NCBI GenBank assembly: GCA_014529385.2 | Contig: CM043952.1 | Coordinates: 158,007,557 to 158,071,556, forward strand | Origin: Adiantum capillus-veneris | Taxonomy: Eukaryota; Streptophyta; Polypodiopsida; Polypodiales; Pteridaceae | Length of the DNA: 64,000 nt | Reading direction: 5' to 3' | Part shown: positions 11,892 to 25,085 of the stretch, piece by piece | Layout of the letters: each line of letters opens with the position of its first letter | Numbering within the stretch: the stretch's first letter is position 1 | Notes under the pieces: model-generated | Databases searched by the model: none | What the model was told of the DNA's origin: nothing | Seen by the model: only the letters and a program-made list of their open reading frames with translations | Made by a program: the position numbers and the translations under genes

Positions 11892-12920
11892 ATGACTCAA
11901 GACCTGTATTACATAAAAATACAGTATTTGATGAACTTAAATAATTGCACAGAGAAGCAGGAAAGAAAAATCAAAGGCTTCCATGTTGAAGGAGATGACC
12001 TTTACTTTGGTAATCGTCTTTGTATTCCAAATCAAGGTGGAATCAAACTTCAGATATTACAAGAAGCTCATGATATACCTATAGTAGGACACCTTGGATG
12101 CATTAAGACTTATTCTACTGTAAGAAAGAGTTTCTTTTGGCCAGAACTAAAACGTGATGTGTTGAACTATGTTACAAGATGTTTAACATGTCAATATATT
12201 AAAGCTGAGCGAGTTCGATACTTCGATAAGCTTCAACCTATAGATGCACCACAAATAAAATGGGAATGCATATCCATGGATTTTATTATAGGACTTTCTA
12301 CATCTCTGGGATATGACTCTGTTTTTGTGGTTGTTGATATGCTTACAAAACTGATCCATTTATTTCCAGTCAAGTCCACGTTTACGGCTAACGATATAGC
12401 TCAAGTCTTCAAGAAAGGTGTTTTCATGTATCATGGCTTACCTTGCCGGATAATTTTGGAACGTGATGCGAAGTTCACCTCTAATTTTTGGAAAGCCTTA
12501 TTCTCAGCTACAGGAACCCAGTTAGCCTTTAGTACTGCTTATCATCCTCACACTTATGAGCAGACAGAAAGAACAAATCAAATCATTGAAGACATGTTAA
12601 GAGCTTATTGTATGCACGAGCAGAGTAAATGGGCTAGATATCTGTATTTGGTTGAATTTGCGTATAATTCCTCATTTCAAAGCTCAATTGGAATGTCTCC
12701 TTTTCAAGCATTGTACAGACAAGAGTATCTTACTCCACTCAAATGGACAGACCCTCTCATACGAGTTCAAGCATCCAAAAAAATGTTGGATGAAATGCAA
12801 TTACAAACCGATCTTATACGGAGGATATTAAGACTGCTCAAGATAGACAGAAGAGTTATGCTGACCCAAAACGATCTGTTAGTCTTTTTGAAGAGGGCAA
12901 TATGGTATTTTTTAGAGTAA
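11892..12920 (+). pseudogene. chromovirus integrase, zinc-binding and catalytic domains
   Basis: This is the longest intact frame of the element (342 codons). It has an HHCC domain (H..GHLG..CLTCQ, about residues 58-100), then the DDE core: SMDFI, ERDAKFTS and the Glu in HPHTYEQTERTN. The second motif normally reads SDRD; here it is LERD, a small change beside the catalytic Asp. Integrase inserts the cDNA into host chromatin. It overlaps the next reading frame by 19 bp, which marks a frameshift. Confidence 0.85.
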
Positions 12921-13315
12921 AACCCAAACGTAGCTTTTTATCAATAGGAAAGTGTAAGAAGCTAAGTGCCAGATATTATGGACCTTTTGTAATCACAGAG
13001 AGGATTAATGATCAAGCTTACAGACTCTTGTTACCACCACACATAAAGGTACATGATGTTTCTCACGTCAGTTTACTGAAGAAGTATGTACCTGATCGGC
13101 AACATATTCTTGATGATTCTCTATTATCTACATCTACCAATGGAACTTTTGAAGTTTATCTCGAAGTGATACTTCAGAGTAGAACTAAGCCTCTACGTAA
13201 TTGGACCATTATTGAACACCTTGTTAAATGGTCAACGTATCCTCAGGAAGATTCCACTTGGGAATGTGATCATGTCGAGATAAGGACGCGTCGAACTTTT
13301 CATGGAAGGATGTAA
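12902..13315 (+). pseudogene. chromovirus integrase C-terminus with chromodomain-like end
   Basis: It continues integrase after a frameshift. The first part (VFFRVKP, KLSARYYGPFVITERI, LLPPHIKVHDVSHVSLLKKY) is the GPY/F module. The last part (VYLEVILQSRT, LVKWSTYPQEDSTWE) matches the chromodomain pattern of plant chromoviruses, which guides integration by reading chromatin marks. The stop codon lies inside the first bases of the 3' LTR, so there is no spacer beyond the short purine tract ggaagga. Confidence 0.85.
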
Positions 13316-14528
13316 GATCCCCAATTTTTGGGTCTCTTTTTAAAATAAGAAAAGTAGCTTTCAATATCAATTTTGTCAAATTTTGATTTAAGATGCTTGA
13401 TTGACAGTATTGGAAGGTTCTAAAGTAAAAGGAAAGGACGTTTGTTCCAATAGGTTGGACGGACGTTTGGTGCAGTTTTGGAAAATCTACTATTATTACC
13501 TTTTTCATGCTTTTTATGCTTTTAGGTGCTTTTTTGCAAAAAGCAAGGTCGGATCCTTAATATACTTGTTCCAGGGAAGTTATGGTTCAATTTTATAAAA
13601 GTTTTCTCTTTGAGTGCTTTTCACGCTATTTTTAGCTTTTCATGATTTTTAGTGCTTTTTAGTGAAAAGCTAGTCCGCTTTCTTATTCCAATGGAGGGAA
13701 ACCCATGATTCATTTTTAGAAAATTTTGCTTTTTTTTTCCTTTTTTTGCTATTTTAAGCTTTTCGTGCTTTTCGGCATTTTTGAAAAGCGATGTGCTTTT
13801 GATGACCTAAACATAAAAATATTAATTTTAGTCTTCGTTGGATTTAAAAATGATCACCCCAAGCGAAAACGGGACCAAACGGGATTTTTATAAGAATTAT
13901 TTTTATAAAAAGCGGTATTGTAGATACGCCAAAGCAGTATGGGAAAGTCATAATTACACCAGTACATTACGGTATGGCATAGTCTAGCTATGGTTCCACT
14001 AGTTGGCCCGATACTGCTTGGTTGGCCAATTTTACTGTAAATATTGAATGATAAATGGGAGAGTTGACCACCAAAAGCTGTGTCATGTTTTTAGAAAAGA
14101 CTGGAGTCTTTTCCCAAAAGCTTGCAGGTAATCCTGACTTATAGGTAGCGCTAGTAGCTGGCTTGGGCATCACTCTGGCATGCTGCACTTGCCTTTAAAT
14201 TGCCAATTAGTGCTCAGTTTTCAATGCCGTCAATTGCGTCTACTACCGCAAGGCTATACGTATCTATTATAAGGAGTGGTGTAAGCTCTTCATCACCATC
14301 TCCATAAGCTCTTCTCTCTCTGGAAGAAGAAGAAAAAGAAGGATACTCTCTCTCTACTTGTTTATTATCTTCTCTCTCGTTTCACGGTGTACGCGCTCTC
14401 CGGAAGCTTTCATGGTGGATACCTCTATGTAGCTCTCTTCACCGCTCTCTTGGAAAAAATCAAGAAGCCTTTCGACAGCCCTAATTGATTCTAAAGCACG
14501 GTGAGAAGCTCTAAACTCCATAGACATC

Positions 14529-14532
<4 letters not shown>

Positions 14533-14609
<77 letters not shown>
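14533..14609. repeat. (CT)n microsatellite in the 3' LTR
   Basis: About 77 bp of CT. The equivalent place in the 5' LTR (about 2680-2692) has only about six units, so the tract expanded or shrank after insertion. Confidence 0.95.
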
Positions 14610-14612
<3 letters not shown>

Positions 14613-16816
14613 GTTTTTCTGAGTAGTCACCCTCTCGGTGATTTTTTTTGTGTACAAGTGCATGTATGGATTAACCAAGTATGTACAAAGTTGCCCCATG
14701 ATTATTTCATCATGTTTAACAGGTTGATTTATGCACATGATGTGTTTATGATCACGTGCATACATAAAAATCGCTTTTTCATTTCACATCATAGAGGCGG
14801 TAGGAACACTGTTCTGGTCAAACTCATAAACCGTTATGAATCAGCTCGAACCTTTTACCTCAAAGATAAAACACATCATTTAGAATATTTTTTCTCTTAG
14901 GTTTCATGTGAAAATCACGCACAAGCTAAGAAATATGGTCAAAAAACAGCTTTGTTGCCCACTGCACAACCAAATTTTTTGACTCCACAATCCTTAGAGA
15001 ACCACTATATAGATTCACCGTATAGCAAACCCACTTAACCAATTGAAAATCTTGATGAAACTTGATAATAACTGAATTTATGTCTCCGTTATCACCTCCG
15101 GAATGCGATTTATTAATCGTTCCATAACCGGCTTTACCTACACGTATAAGGGTGCTACCAAGGGAGGGATACCATATGATGTCGTGAGTTAACCAAGCCA
15201 TTTATGTATGATTTATGGGTTGTTAAGGTGAGTTGATTTCATCTATTAGATGCCCATAAACTTATATGAGGGTATATGGTTAGACATCCCGAACAGCATA
15301 AGCAGATATGATTAAAGTGGCTTTCTTTTTGGGTTATCGTTTGTTGTGTAAGTACCATATGGGTAAAGTGATGTGATAGAGTTATAGTCTATATTATAGA
15401 TACATACTTAATGCATTGTTTTGAGGTAAAATACTTTCATTTTCATGTTATACACTCTCCCAAAAATGTCAAAAAGTTGTTTTTTGCATATGTGTGAAGT
15501 TATGGTTTATGGTTGACCTACAGGTCGGAGCTGTTTTGCATCATGTTTATGGTCATGGAATGTTATCATGTGATGTATGGAAACTTTTGGATTGATGTGG
15601 ATACCTCATATGCATGGTTATGATTTCTTTCCATCTTTCTAGGTCAAAACTAGCCCTATGTGCTAGAGAGGTGAAGTGCATATGTGATGCATCAACTTTG
15701 CATGGTTGGATGTTGTCAAAATTAGATTTTTCTATCATGATTAGTCTCTGGAAGGACACAATCACGTCTTGTATGTGGACTCTAATTAACTGCAGGGGAT
15801 ATGTCAAACTCAAAATGTGGGATTTGGTTCAATGTGATTATAATTTGTGGTTAAGGGCTGAGATTCCCTCATTGATTATGGTTCTGATTTATGGTGGAAG
15901 CCGGTGTGGCTAATGGTTTTTTGCTGGATATTGTTATGTTGGTGAAATTTTTGCAGCCATGTTATGTTCTAAAGTGGTTATGCAGGATTGGTTGTGCCTC
16001 ACCCAAGTTGGGTAGAGTGCTCACCCGTGTGATGTGATTGGATTATGGTTTATGGTTTTGGGCTGAGATCAGGAAGTGATCTGGATGGTTTATGGTAGAC
16101 CTGTAAGGTAGAGATCTTGTACAGTCTAATTACTTGGAAAAGATTATTTGTGAGTATGGAAAATGCTATTGTGATTGGACTCACGTGTTATGTTTCTCAT
16201 GGCAGCATCGCTACAAGACTAGGATCACCTACATCTCGCTTAGCCTTAGACTAAAGGGTCATTGACATGGGGCTTTGCTGGATCGGGGGTGTTGCCTAGG
16301 TCTTCTTCTTTTTGTTAGGCTCATCTACACGGTTAGTGCATCGAGGGTTGAATGACCTACACGGTTAACGCGTCAGGGATTTTTCATTGGCTTTGCCTAA
16401 ACACCTGGTGCTAGGCATCAGAGAGGCGTGGCACCTAAACTGGTATGTTTAATGTGGATACCCTACCACCTACTCGTAATTGGGATTCTTTCAGAGCTCC
16501 GGTTCATGGAGGGAGGCGAAACAACCTCAGTTTATGTTTGGCTCAGGTAGGTTGGAGGTGTTCTGGATCACTCTCGATGAAGTGAAATTCTCTCTGCCCG
16601 TAGTAGAGCAGATGTGGATGGGTGGACCGGTCGATCCCTACACAGGGTCTAGTGCTCTGGTAGTTATTTTGTCATAAACTTTTTGATATTATGGTATACC
16701 CCGATTTTGTCATTGCATTAATACATGGTTGCCTGTTTCATTTAGACGGTACATTAAAATATTCTCTGTTTTCATTCTCTCACATCTCTGTGCACTCTGT
16801 TTCATGCTCCACTATA

Positions 16817-16970
<154 letters not shown>

Positions 16971-17240
16971 AACACGGTGTACACATATACTCACCCTCCA
17001 CAATGTTATATTTTTCTTGAGTACACTTTCATTCATAACATCCATTCAGGGGTAGCATTAGTCTCTAGGTGCCTCTAGATGCAACCCAGCTCATGGCTTA
17101 AACTCCATGCTTGGTCAGGCACTGAGAACTCTTTCCCTATGCAAACACTTTCGCAACTCTGATGTATATCGTAAATTGTATAAAGGTGTATATTGTATAT
17201 TTTGTGGATAGACCCCCGGGGAGGGGTATCTCTTAACCCT

Positions 17241-17640
17241 CCACGAGGATGCTCCCTACCCAAGCACGTTTCCAGGCACATAGACACCTAGTGGAGACAA
17301 CTATTCGTGGATTTTGAAAAAGTAAGACTGAAGATTACATGATTAAGCTAAAGTCTAAAGGATAAAACTCAAGTTTAAGTTCTTAGTGAAGTCTCTAGAG
17401 AGTGTGCCAAAATGGGAGTTTGGGAGGATGGGACATTGTTTATATAGACCCCTCCAAATGTGGTGCCTCTTTTGAGGGAATAGCCGAGCCCAGTGAGACC
17501 CCTTGTTAGCTCAGCAAGGAATGCCAAGATTTTTCATTTTTTGAGTGGGCATCCATGGACTCCTTGTTCTAGCCAGTCAATGTCAATTTGATGTTATTAA
17601 CACTCCCATGGTTAATAACATGAGTTATTACCACTTCACT
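17241..17640. other. gene-free; far half of the split tandem repeat, then unique sequence
   Basis: The first 50 bp complete the tandem repeat interrupted by the chromovirus. The rest shows no ORF or family I recognise. Confidence 0.6.
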
Positions 17641-17654
17641 CTTCACATGAAGAC

Positions 17655-20000
17655 GTGAATGAAATCCTTGAAAAGAAAGCATGTATAGAAATCAATACAT
17701 ATATATGTATGGGGTATGTCAAAGAGGGTAGCTATTGTGGATCTAGGTACTGTGTGAGCTTTATTGACGACCCGAGCGACCATAAAATAAAGGTATGGAT
17801 CTATTTCATGAAGCAAAAAAGTGAGGTATTTATGCACCTTCATAATTTCAAGGCTATGGTTGAGAAATAGACTAGGAAACACCTAAAGTCTTTGAGGTCA
17901 TATGGAGTGGGAGAATACTTTTGAAATGAGTTCAACAATTTTTTTTTAAAGTATGGAAAATAGAGAAAATTTTCATGCACGTATATTCCATAGCAAAATA
18001 GTGTTGTAGAGTGAAAGAGAAGGCCCCAAATAGGCACATAGAAAGTTTTTCTATAGCTATAATGAATGAGAATAACATACCTCACTATTATTGGATTGAG
18101 GTTGTTGCTACCCTACTGCTATAATGCATTACAATACACTTAAAGAGAAGTTCACTAGTAAAACCTCATCTGTCAGATTTCAAAGTGTTTGGTTGTATTG
18201 CTTATGTGAATGTGCTAGATGAGTTGAGAAGAAAGATTGACCCAATGGCTAAAAAAGTGTGCACATTGGTTATCTTCAACAAAAAAGATATAAGTGTTAC
18301 AATCGTGTCAGAGGTAAATTGAGGGTGTGCAAGGACATTGTTTTTTATGAATTTGAAACTTTGGTATGATGATGTGAATGATGATTGAGGGGCTAATGTA
18401 AGAGAAAATTTGGTTGCAAAAAATATAGGTGCACATTCATAGGTCTTGAGTTGGCTGCAAGAGTCATTTAGTGTAGGTTATGGTGAAAAGCCATGGAGTG
18501 GCAGGTTGTATGAAAGAGTTTAGTCCTGCTAACTCTTTAAATGTATCAAGAAAAGAAAAGAAAAAGTTGGTGATGCCCCTAAGGTGCCAAATTTGAGTGT
18601 AGGTCATGATGGTGGTGTGACAATAGTGGGTGTGAGTAAATTTTAGATGAGGAGTTGGGCATACCCTCTGTGAAGACTCCAACTACAAGAAGGATACAAG
18701 CACAGAATAAGGCACCTAGAAGTGATCGTAGACCACGCAAATCTAAGAGAGGAAGAAATCATGTGCAGAGGTTGACTTATGACAACTATGTGTCTTATCA
18801 TTGTGCATACATGGCAAAGATTATGGAAGAGGGAGAAACCACTTCTTTTAAGGATGTTATTAAAGGTTCAAAATGATGGCAAGCTATTGATGAGGAGATG
18901 GCCATCCTTGATGCAAATGGAATGTGGATTTGTTGCCATTACTAGGGATTAGGAGATGGCAAGCTATTGATGAGGAAATGGCCATCCTTGATGCAAATGG
19001 AATGTGGGATTTGGTGCCATTACTAGAGGGAAAGAAGGTAATTGAATGTAAGTGGGTTTACAAGGTAAAGCACAATTTTTATGCCAATGTAAATAGATAC
19101 AAAGAAAGGCTTGTGGCCAAGGGTTATACACAAATATATGGGATTGATTATGAGAATACATTCATACCTATAGCTAAGATGACTATTATTAGTGCGTTTA
19201 TTGCATTGTTTCTATCTTTAAGATGGATTTTGAAACACATGTATGTAAAGAATACTTTCATGAATGGAGACTTGAAGGAAGTTCTGTATATGATGCAGCC
19301 ACAATGTTATGTGAATATGAGTATACATGACCTTGTATGCACGATAAAGAAAGCATTATATGGACAAACGCAAAGCATGTAAATCTTGGTATGAGAGAAT
19401 TGTAGAATTCATTATCTCTTTGGGCTTTTGGATGCCTCATGTAGATCACTTTTTCTATGTTCAAAATAATGATGTAGGAATTATGATTATTTGCATCTAT
19501 ATGGATAATTTGGTTATTGGTGGTGATAATATGGCTGAAGTAGAGGGTGTGCAGGCTCTACTTTTGCAAAAATTCAAGATGAAAGATCTTGGAGATTTAC
19601 ATTACTTTTGTCACAAAGGTAGTAGTCTCTGGACATGTTGACAAAGTATGGGATGGTTGATTGTAAGCCAATTACAATGCCCTTCAATCGAAATCTGAAG
19701 TTGGGGAATGATGCAAGTAAAGTGATTGAGAAGGCTACCATGTATACAAAGTCAAGTGATTGAGAAGGCTAGCATGTATAGGAATCATGTGGGTAGCTTA
19801 GTCTACTTGACTACTTGAGTTACATAGTTGGATTAGTGAGTCAATTTATGCAATCTCCAAAGAAGCCACAATTGGATGAATGAGATGCACATTTTTCTAT
19901 GTCAGTGCTACTTTGGATCGTGCACTCTTTTATAGGGTTGATGTTGAGTTGCAACTCTATGGTTATATACATGTGCATTGGGCTATACTAACACCTCTTT
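17655..20000 (+). pseudogene. Ty1/copia pol relic (integrase, RT, RNase H)
   Basis: The pieces lie in the copia order, integrase before RT. Integrase: GSRYCVSFIDDPSDHKIKVW (17655-17870) and, near 18165-18260, SDFKVFGCIAYVNV followed by KIDPMAKK. RT: WDLVPLLEGKKVIECKWVYK, LVAKGYTQIYGIDYENTF and MKDLGDLHYF (18924-19641). RNase H side: YRNHVGSLVYLTT and MQSPKKPQLDE (about 19770-19880). The RT catalytic motif reads YMDN (within CIYMDNLVIGG) where copia has YVDD. Many stops, frameshifts and a tandem duplication show an old, dead copy. No LTRs could be paired with it. Confidence 0.85.
18875..19033. repeat. 80-bp tandem duplication in the copia RT
   Basis: The segment gatggcaagctattgatgag at 18875 is repeated head-to-tail at 18955. 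Both copies run through gccatccttgatgcaaatgg to the tactag near their end. It duplicates the start of the RT domain and breaks the frame. Confidence 0.95.
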
Positions 20001-20590
20001 ATATTGGGTCCAAGTTGTTTGTTCCAAAGGAATTCTCATCTAGTACATGATTTCCAAATAATCATCCTTTTTTTGTATCGGAATGGTTAGCAAATTTTTA
20101 TTGTAAAAATATTCTTTGATTTAGTTCACATTTTATGTAAGAAGGTCACTTGAGTCCAAATTTTATGTAATAACTTAGGGGTATAGTTTTAGTCTAAGTG
20201 TAAACATAGAAATGGGTATACGAGTTGTAAATGGGGATTTTTCCGAGACTTTCCACTCACAAGTGGCATTTCCTTTTTTATAAAGAGTGAATCCCCCAAG
20301 CTCCTAGACTCTATCAAATGACTAAACTTGTTTTTCCACTCTTTTGTTAGTGAAAATAAAATGGTTTCTTAGGTTGTAGATGAACACAAGTACCTCTACA
20401 ATGTCACTTAACAATCATGATGTCAAATTCCCAACAACAAAGGTAAGATTAGTGGATTATCGCAACAAAAGTTTATAGCATAAATATTTGTCACTCACAC
20501 ACACAATGTCAATACTTAGAGAAGTGACTTGCATGGGAAACAAATATGTGTTGAAGTGTTAATCAAAATAGAGTGGACCTACACAAGCAG
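20001..20590. other. gene-free
   Basis: No coding family seen. A TATA-like tataaagagtg near 20280, just downstream of the copia relic, could belong to its lost 3' LTR, but no partner copy is present. Confidence 0.4.
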
Positions 20591-21300
20591 ATACACTGAA
20601 GCAATCACAAACCAACAACCAACAACCAAGAATGTCATGTTTCAAAAGGCATACAATCAATCCTTAGATCAACTAATCACTTGATGTTTTCTCAGTCACC
20701 TGAGCTCAAAATTCTTCAAAACTAAAGGAGATGATAAGATAGGACTATTAAAAAAAACATGTATCATTAAATCTTAAGTTTGTAATTTACACAAATTTTG
20801 ATCATTCTAAAGGTCATAGAGTGGTGCAAAAAACAATCTAACGGCTTCCCTAAGTCCTAGAGCCATTCTCCTATCAAAAGATTAGTATTTAAGCTTGAAT
20901 ACATCAGCAAAACATGAGACTAAGGCTTGCAAATCATAGACATTATTCTTCACCATACCCACAATGAATATACTCAAGAGATAGAGCAAGAGAAACACAA
21001 TGTACTTGATGGAACATGATTTTGATCACTAGATTGCAAGATATGTTGATTACAAAATAGCTCTACTCTATTCTTTACTTCTTGTATAAAGATTTCATTG
21101 TACAAAATTATCCCAATTTTACTAAAAATTGGCTTTTATACCTAAGGGCTTTCAAATATGACCTATGGGCCTAGTTCCTATGAGCAATGTACAATTACAT
21201 CAAAATTTTATGGGATGTTTGCAATTACATCATAATCTGTTGGGCTTCGTCTCTATTTCCAATCTAGTAATCAATGTTCACTTTTGATACATATATAACT
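20590..21300 (-). repeat. LTR-like relic, related to 38760-39531
   Basis: Scattered matches in the same order link this stretch to 38760-39400: aggcttgcaaa, agagcaagagaa..aacacaa, ttgattacaaa and ctagggctttcaaa. This looks like a strongly diverged LTR of the family whose 3' LTR lies at 38760-39531. Ends are not defined. Confidence 0.4.
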
Positions 21301-21697
21301 AAGATGAAATCAATCATGAACCCAAGATAAAAGCTGGTATGTTTGCATAAGGGCCATAAGTTGTTGTTGCAAATATACTTGAGATAAAATTTTCCATGCC
21401 CATGATATGAAAGATGTAGATATTCTTGAGATGAAAGTTGTCATGTTTGCACAAGGGTCAATAGTTTTTTCATATATACACATTTGGTATAAGATTATTG
21501 AGCATGTGAATGTGTGAAAAATAAACTTCTATGTAAAGGCAGGTCACTCTACTCAAAGGAAACGAGCATGTAACCAACCTAGAGAACGTCATCAACTTGC
21601 TCCAAGAGCACAAGAAGAAGATCAAAGACACAAGGACCCCATGATGAGCTTTTGTTGCTACATCATCAAGGAACCCAGCAAGGAAGAGATGCAAGCA

Positions 21698-22800
21698 CTA
21701 TAACTCACCAAAACATCTGAAAAATGTTACAAAATTAAACCTTGTGTGCATTTTGGTAAAAATAATTATGGGTCTAATTGGTATGTGTACAAAGATAAAG
21801 GTAAAGTCAAAATAATTGAAGAGCCAAGTGCTGAAGGAAATGGAGTAGTATGCTTTGTAATTGTACAAAGATAAAGGCAAAGTCAACATAATTGAAGAAC
21901 CAAGTGATGAAGGTAATGGAGCAGTATCAATGTTGCACTTTGAGCCTAATGAAGCAACAAACCATTGGACGATCTTGAAATTATTTGGAGCATCTATGAG
22001 TTTACTTTTTATGAAGATCATAGAATCATTTGTAGATAATTTTTCTAGCAATTGGCCCCTAGCCATGAGAGTCTTTAAATTTCCCCTTTTGTAGCACTAT
22101 CCTCAAGCAAAGGCATGAGAGGATGCAAACTCAGTACAAAGAGGAGGCGAGAAAATGGACAATCTTGTTTGATTGACCTCTTTACTTCAAATGATCCCAC
22201 CACCCTATTGTTGAAGAAGAATTCTAAGAAACTCCCCTCCCCAAGGGTGCACATGATCTCACACATTCTGGTTCCAAATTCCAGTGCCTTCATTACAAAT
22301 TTGATTGTCCATGAGATTCTATCATATGCCTTGTCAATGTGTAGCTAAAGGAGGATGCATTATTGCTTAGTGAAGTTAGCATACTCAATTTCAATTAGAG
22401 ATGTGAGCATTTTTTCATAGATTGATCTGCCTTTGATGAATCCATGATGATGGGGGTGATCACCTTGTCTAGGATTGGAGCTAGCGTAAGTGCTATAACT
22501 TGACAATAATCTTATAAGTGTCATTCATTGTAGAGATAGGCCACTAGTGCTTTAGGAGAGAGTAGCAAACTAATTTTGGAATAGGCTTGATCAACCCTTT
22601 TTTCATGCTAGCCTCCAACTAGCCCTTAAACAATTCCTTGTTTGCCAGTTGTGTTAATGTGATTTTAAGATCCTCCCAAAACTCTTTGAATAATTTTGTC
22701 GTTAGTCCATCCATTTAGTGGATTTTCCTTCCCTATTTTCTCTAAAGTAGATCAACATTCATCTTGAGATATAGGTCTTTCCAATGCATCTACTTCTTGA
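21698..22800 (-). pseudogene. LINE (L1-type) reverse transcriptase relic
   Basis: Minus-strand pieces, read from high to low coordinate: DGLTTKLFKEFWEDLK, KKGLIKPIPK, MNDTYKI, HIDKAYDRISW, MKALEFG and IKQDCPFSRLLFVLSLHPL. The last piece (QLLEKLSTNDSMIFIK) stands where the YADD box belongs, with NDS instead of DDS. This is the order of a plant non-LTR RT, which makes cDNA directly at the nicked target. Multiple stops and frameshifts; no 3' tail identified. Confidence 0.8.
21787..21930. repeat. 76-bp tandem duplication in the LINE relic
   Basis: The text gtacaaagataaagg at 21787 recurs at 21863, followed in both copies by aaagtcaa.ataattgaaga.ccaagtg.tgaagg.aatgga. Confidence 0.9.
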
Positions 22801-23480
22801 GGCATCACACTACTCTTTACACTTCTAAGCAATAATGATCTTGCATCTTCGATCCTTGTGAGAAAACTTTTAGTTGGTGTGACTAAGTTGATTGAGCATC
22901 AATCTAGCCATAGTATTCTAGTCATGGACTACAATCCCCAATTCATTTGTGGTTGCAGTTATCAGGTCCCTCCATCTTTTGACCTTCACTACTCTAAAGA
23001 GGTGAGGTTGGTTGGCAGTCTCAAGCTTGATGGCAAGTGCTCTAGCCTAAATCCTAGGATTTTGTAACTCTTTGACTTGCAAATCAAAAAATGTAGCCTT
23101 GGCTACAAGACACTACCTATGCTCCTCCTCTTACGCATTACCTTCTTGATTTTTTTTATGAGATCTCATTCACTTCTTCTTCAATTTTATTCATTTGGAC
23201 CATTCAAGCATTCTTCACCCTGGGCCCTATTATTTTATATTTCCATTTGGAAGTTTTGCACATTGAAGGCTAGGTTCAAGGGCTCCTTGAGGGTCTTCCA
23301 CAACCACATCTTTCTTCATATTTTTAAGTGCTAGCCTGTTAAGGGACCTAAAGAGGTGGATCCTTGAAAATATGCTCTATAGTAACAGGTTTTTTTCTTC
23401 TTCTCTTCTAGAAAAAAATCCTCCTCCTTAGCTTTAGTAATTCTATACTCAAGGGAAAAGTGGTATGACAGACTCTGGGT
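22800..23480 (-). other. LINE interior, not interpretable
   Basis: This lies between the endonuclease and RT parts of the LINE and should hold their linker. Short open stretches exist on both strands, but I recognise no motif. Confidence 0.4.
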
Positions 23481-24250
23481 AATATCCACCCTCATCTCCA
23501 CTTAGGGTGGAAGCCAGTTCACATGGTGTGAGAGATAGAACATGTCCAAACGAGAGGTTGTGTTGGAATATTGGAGATTGGTATATGTTAGGCCATGTGA
23601 GCTACCTCAGTGGACAACATTCCTTAGGTTGGTTAAAGTCCATTTCTCATAGAAACCATTCCATTTTTTCTTTTTGGACCCTGCCAATAGGCTAGAAGGG
23701 CCCTCCTTGTCCTTTCTATCCTCCACCATATTAAAATATTGTATGGTGGACCAATATCCATCTACAAGCATGTCCCTTAGTTTCACCCATAGTTTGGCCC
23801 TTCCGTTGGCATTGCACGGGTCATTTACATTTGTAACAATGAGGTATTGATCTAGCCATTTAATTATTATGCCCAAGATTCTCCCAAATTCATGGTCAAC
23901 ACTACTTGTGCTTCTAAATATCTATATATGATGGTCAAAACCATACAATAACCATGATGGATTTCCCTTTAGAACACCAACTTTAACCCTAATTCTTGTT
24001 TTCTACAACTAGTGGCATTAAAGTGATGATGTCAAATCATCCATCAATTCACACTTGACATTCTAACCACCTCCCAAAGAAGGATGCTCTTCTTTGGTGA
24101 TTTGATGTTTTCACATTCCAAGTCTGAATGACAAGCTCTTCCATCATTGAGAGAGAGGGAGAACCTACCTCAGTGTTCCCCCTCTTGGTGTCTTCCTCCA
24201 TTTCAGCTAGATGAGAGATTTTGATCTCTTTTCGATTGTCCATAGCAATG
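23480..24250 (-). pseudogene. LINE endonuclease domain relic
   Basis: It opens near 24110 with TWNVKTSNHQRRA (the WNVRGLN motif of APE-type LINE endonucleases). It continues with FNMVEDRKDKEGP (from GDFNMV) and ends with SRLDMFYLSHHVNW, the conserved SRLDRFL region. These three motifs in this order identify the nicking endonuclease of an L1-type LINE. The frame is broken several times. Confidence 0.8.
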
Positions 24251-24965
24251 CTTCCTAAGATGTAGACATCTTTGAGGTATTAAGGGTGACAGGATTATCG
24301 ACTTGGAGCAACTCAAAGAAGTTCCCCAAATTGACAGATGCCTTCAGACTATCGGGTAGATTCTCTTGTTGGTGAGCGTTACTTTGAGCCAAATATGTAA
24401 AGCACTTACATTTGATAATGAAGACTTTATGCTAGCCATAGTCCTCTTTTGTCGGCACATGAGGTAGGATAATCTTCTCAATAGAGAGAGCAAATGTTTT
24501 CTTGGGCGGGTTGGAAGAAAAGTGAAATTTGGGAGTGGCCTTTTGGCTCTACTCAGAGACTCCCTGCATTGCCATTGTGTGATCTTGAGGGTTCTTTTGG
24601 TAATGTTTATGCAAGGGGATTTTTCCTCCTTTTGTGTAAAAGTTCAAATGCCATGAGTTCTCTCATCGGCATTGAAGCCTCACACGACAATTACAAAAGA
24701 AAATTGGCAATTCAAGAAATATATTTCCATTAGAGAAAGACGGTAACTCAAACATCCATCGATCTATTTATTTTCCTATCTAAATGTCTCTTATCTACGT
24801 AATCGTGCATTTATGAATGTATGCATCTATCGATATTCTTTCAATGGATGTATCTGCTAATTTGATTTTTAATGTTCCTGCCCCTTTAGTTCTTAGTTAA
24901 TTTGACTTTAAAATAACTAAAGAGGAACATATGCATACATGTTTACAACTTCAAAGGCTTATTAC
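24251..24965. other. gene-free; expected place of the SWEET 3' end
   Basis: A last SWEET exon (PNGxG..LG..QL.LY type) should lie left of 24966. I could not find it here or within the LINE. It may be lost, too diverged, or beyond the LINE. Confidence 0.5.
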
Positions 24966-25085
24966 CATGAGGAACATGTCCTTGACAGAAACTGAGTAGG
25001 CCAACCAACAGCTTCCATTCATAAAGAGTCCGATTGATAAAGCCAAAGGCATATACTCCACACTTCTTGTTTTCATCACTTTGTT
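24966..25085 (-). CDS. SWEET exon 5 (120 bp, second MtN3 repeat)
   Basis: The acceptor is acatgtag before AACAAAGTG; the donor is ATG followed by gtaata. It encodes NKVMKTRSVEYMPLALS and the next helix, up to VKDMFLM. The spacing from TIV of exon 4 matches the family (TVVRLVIKTKSVEYMP). The transposon LTR begins only 8 bp before the first exon base. Confidence 0.9.
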
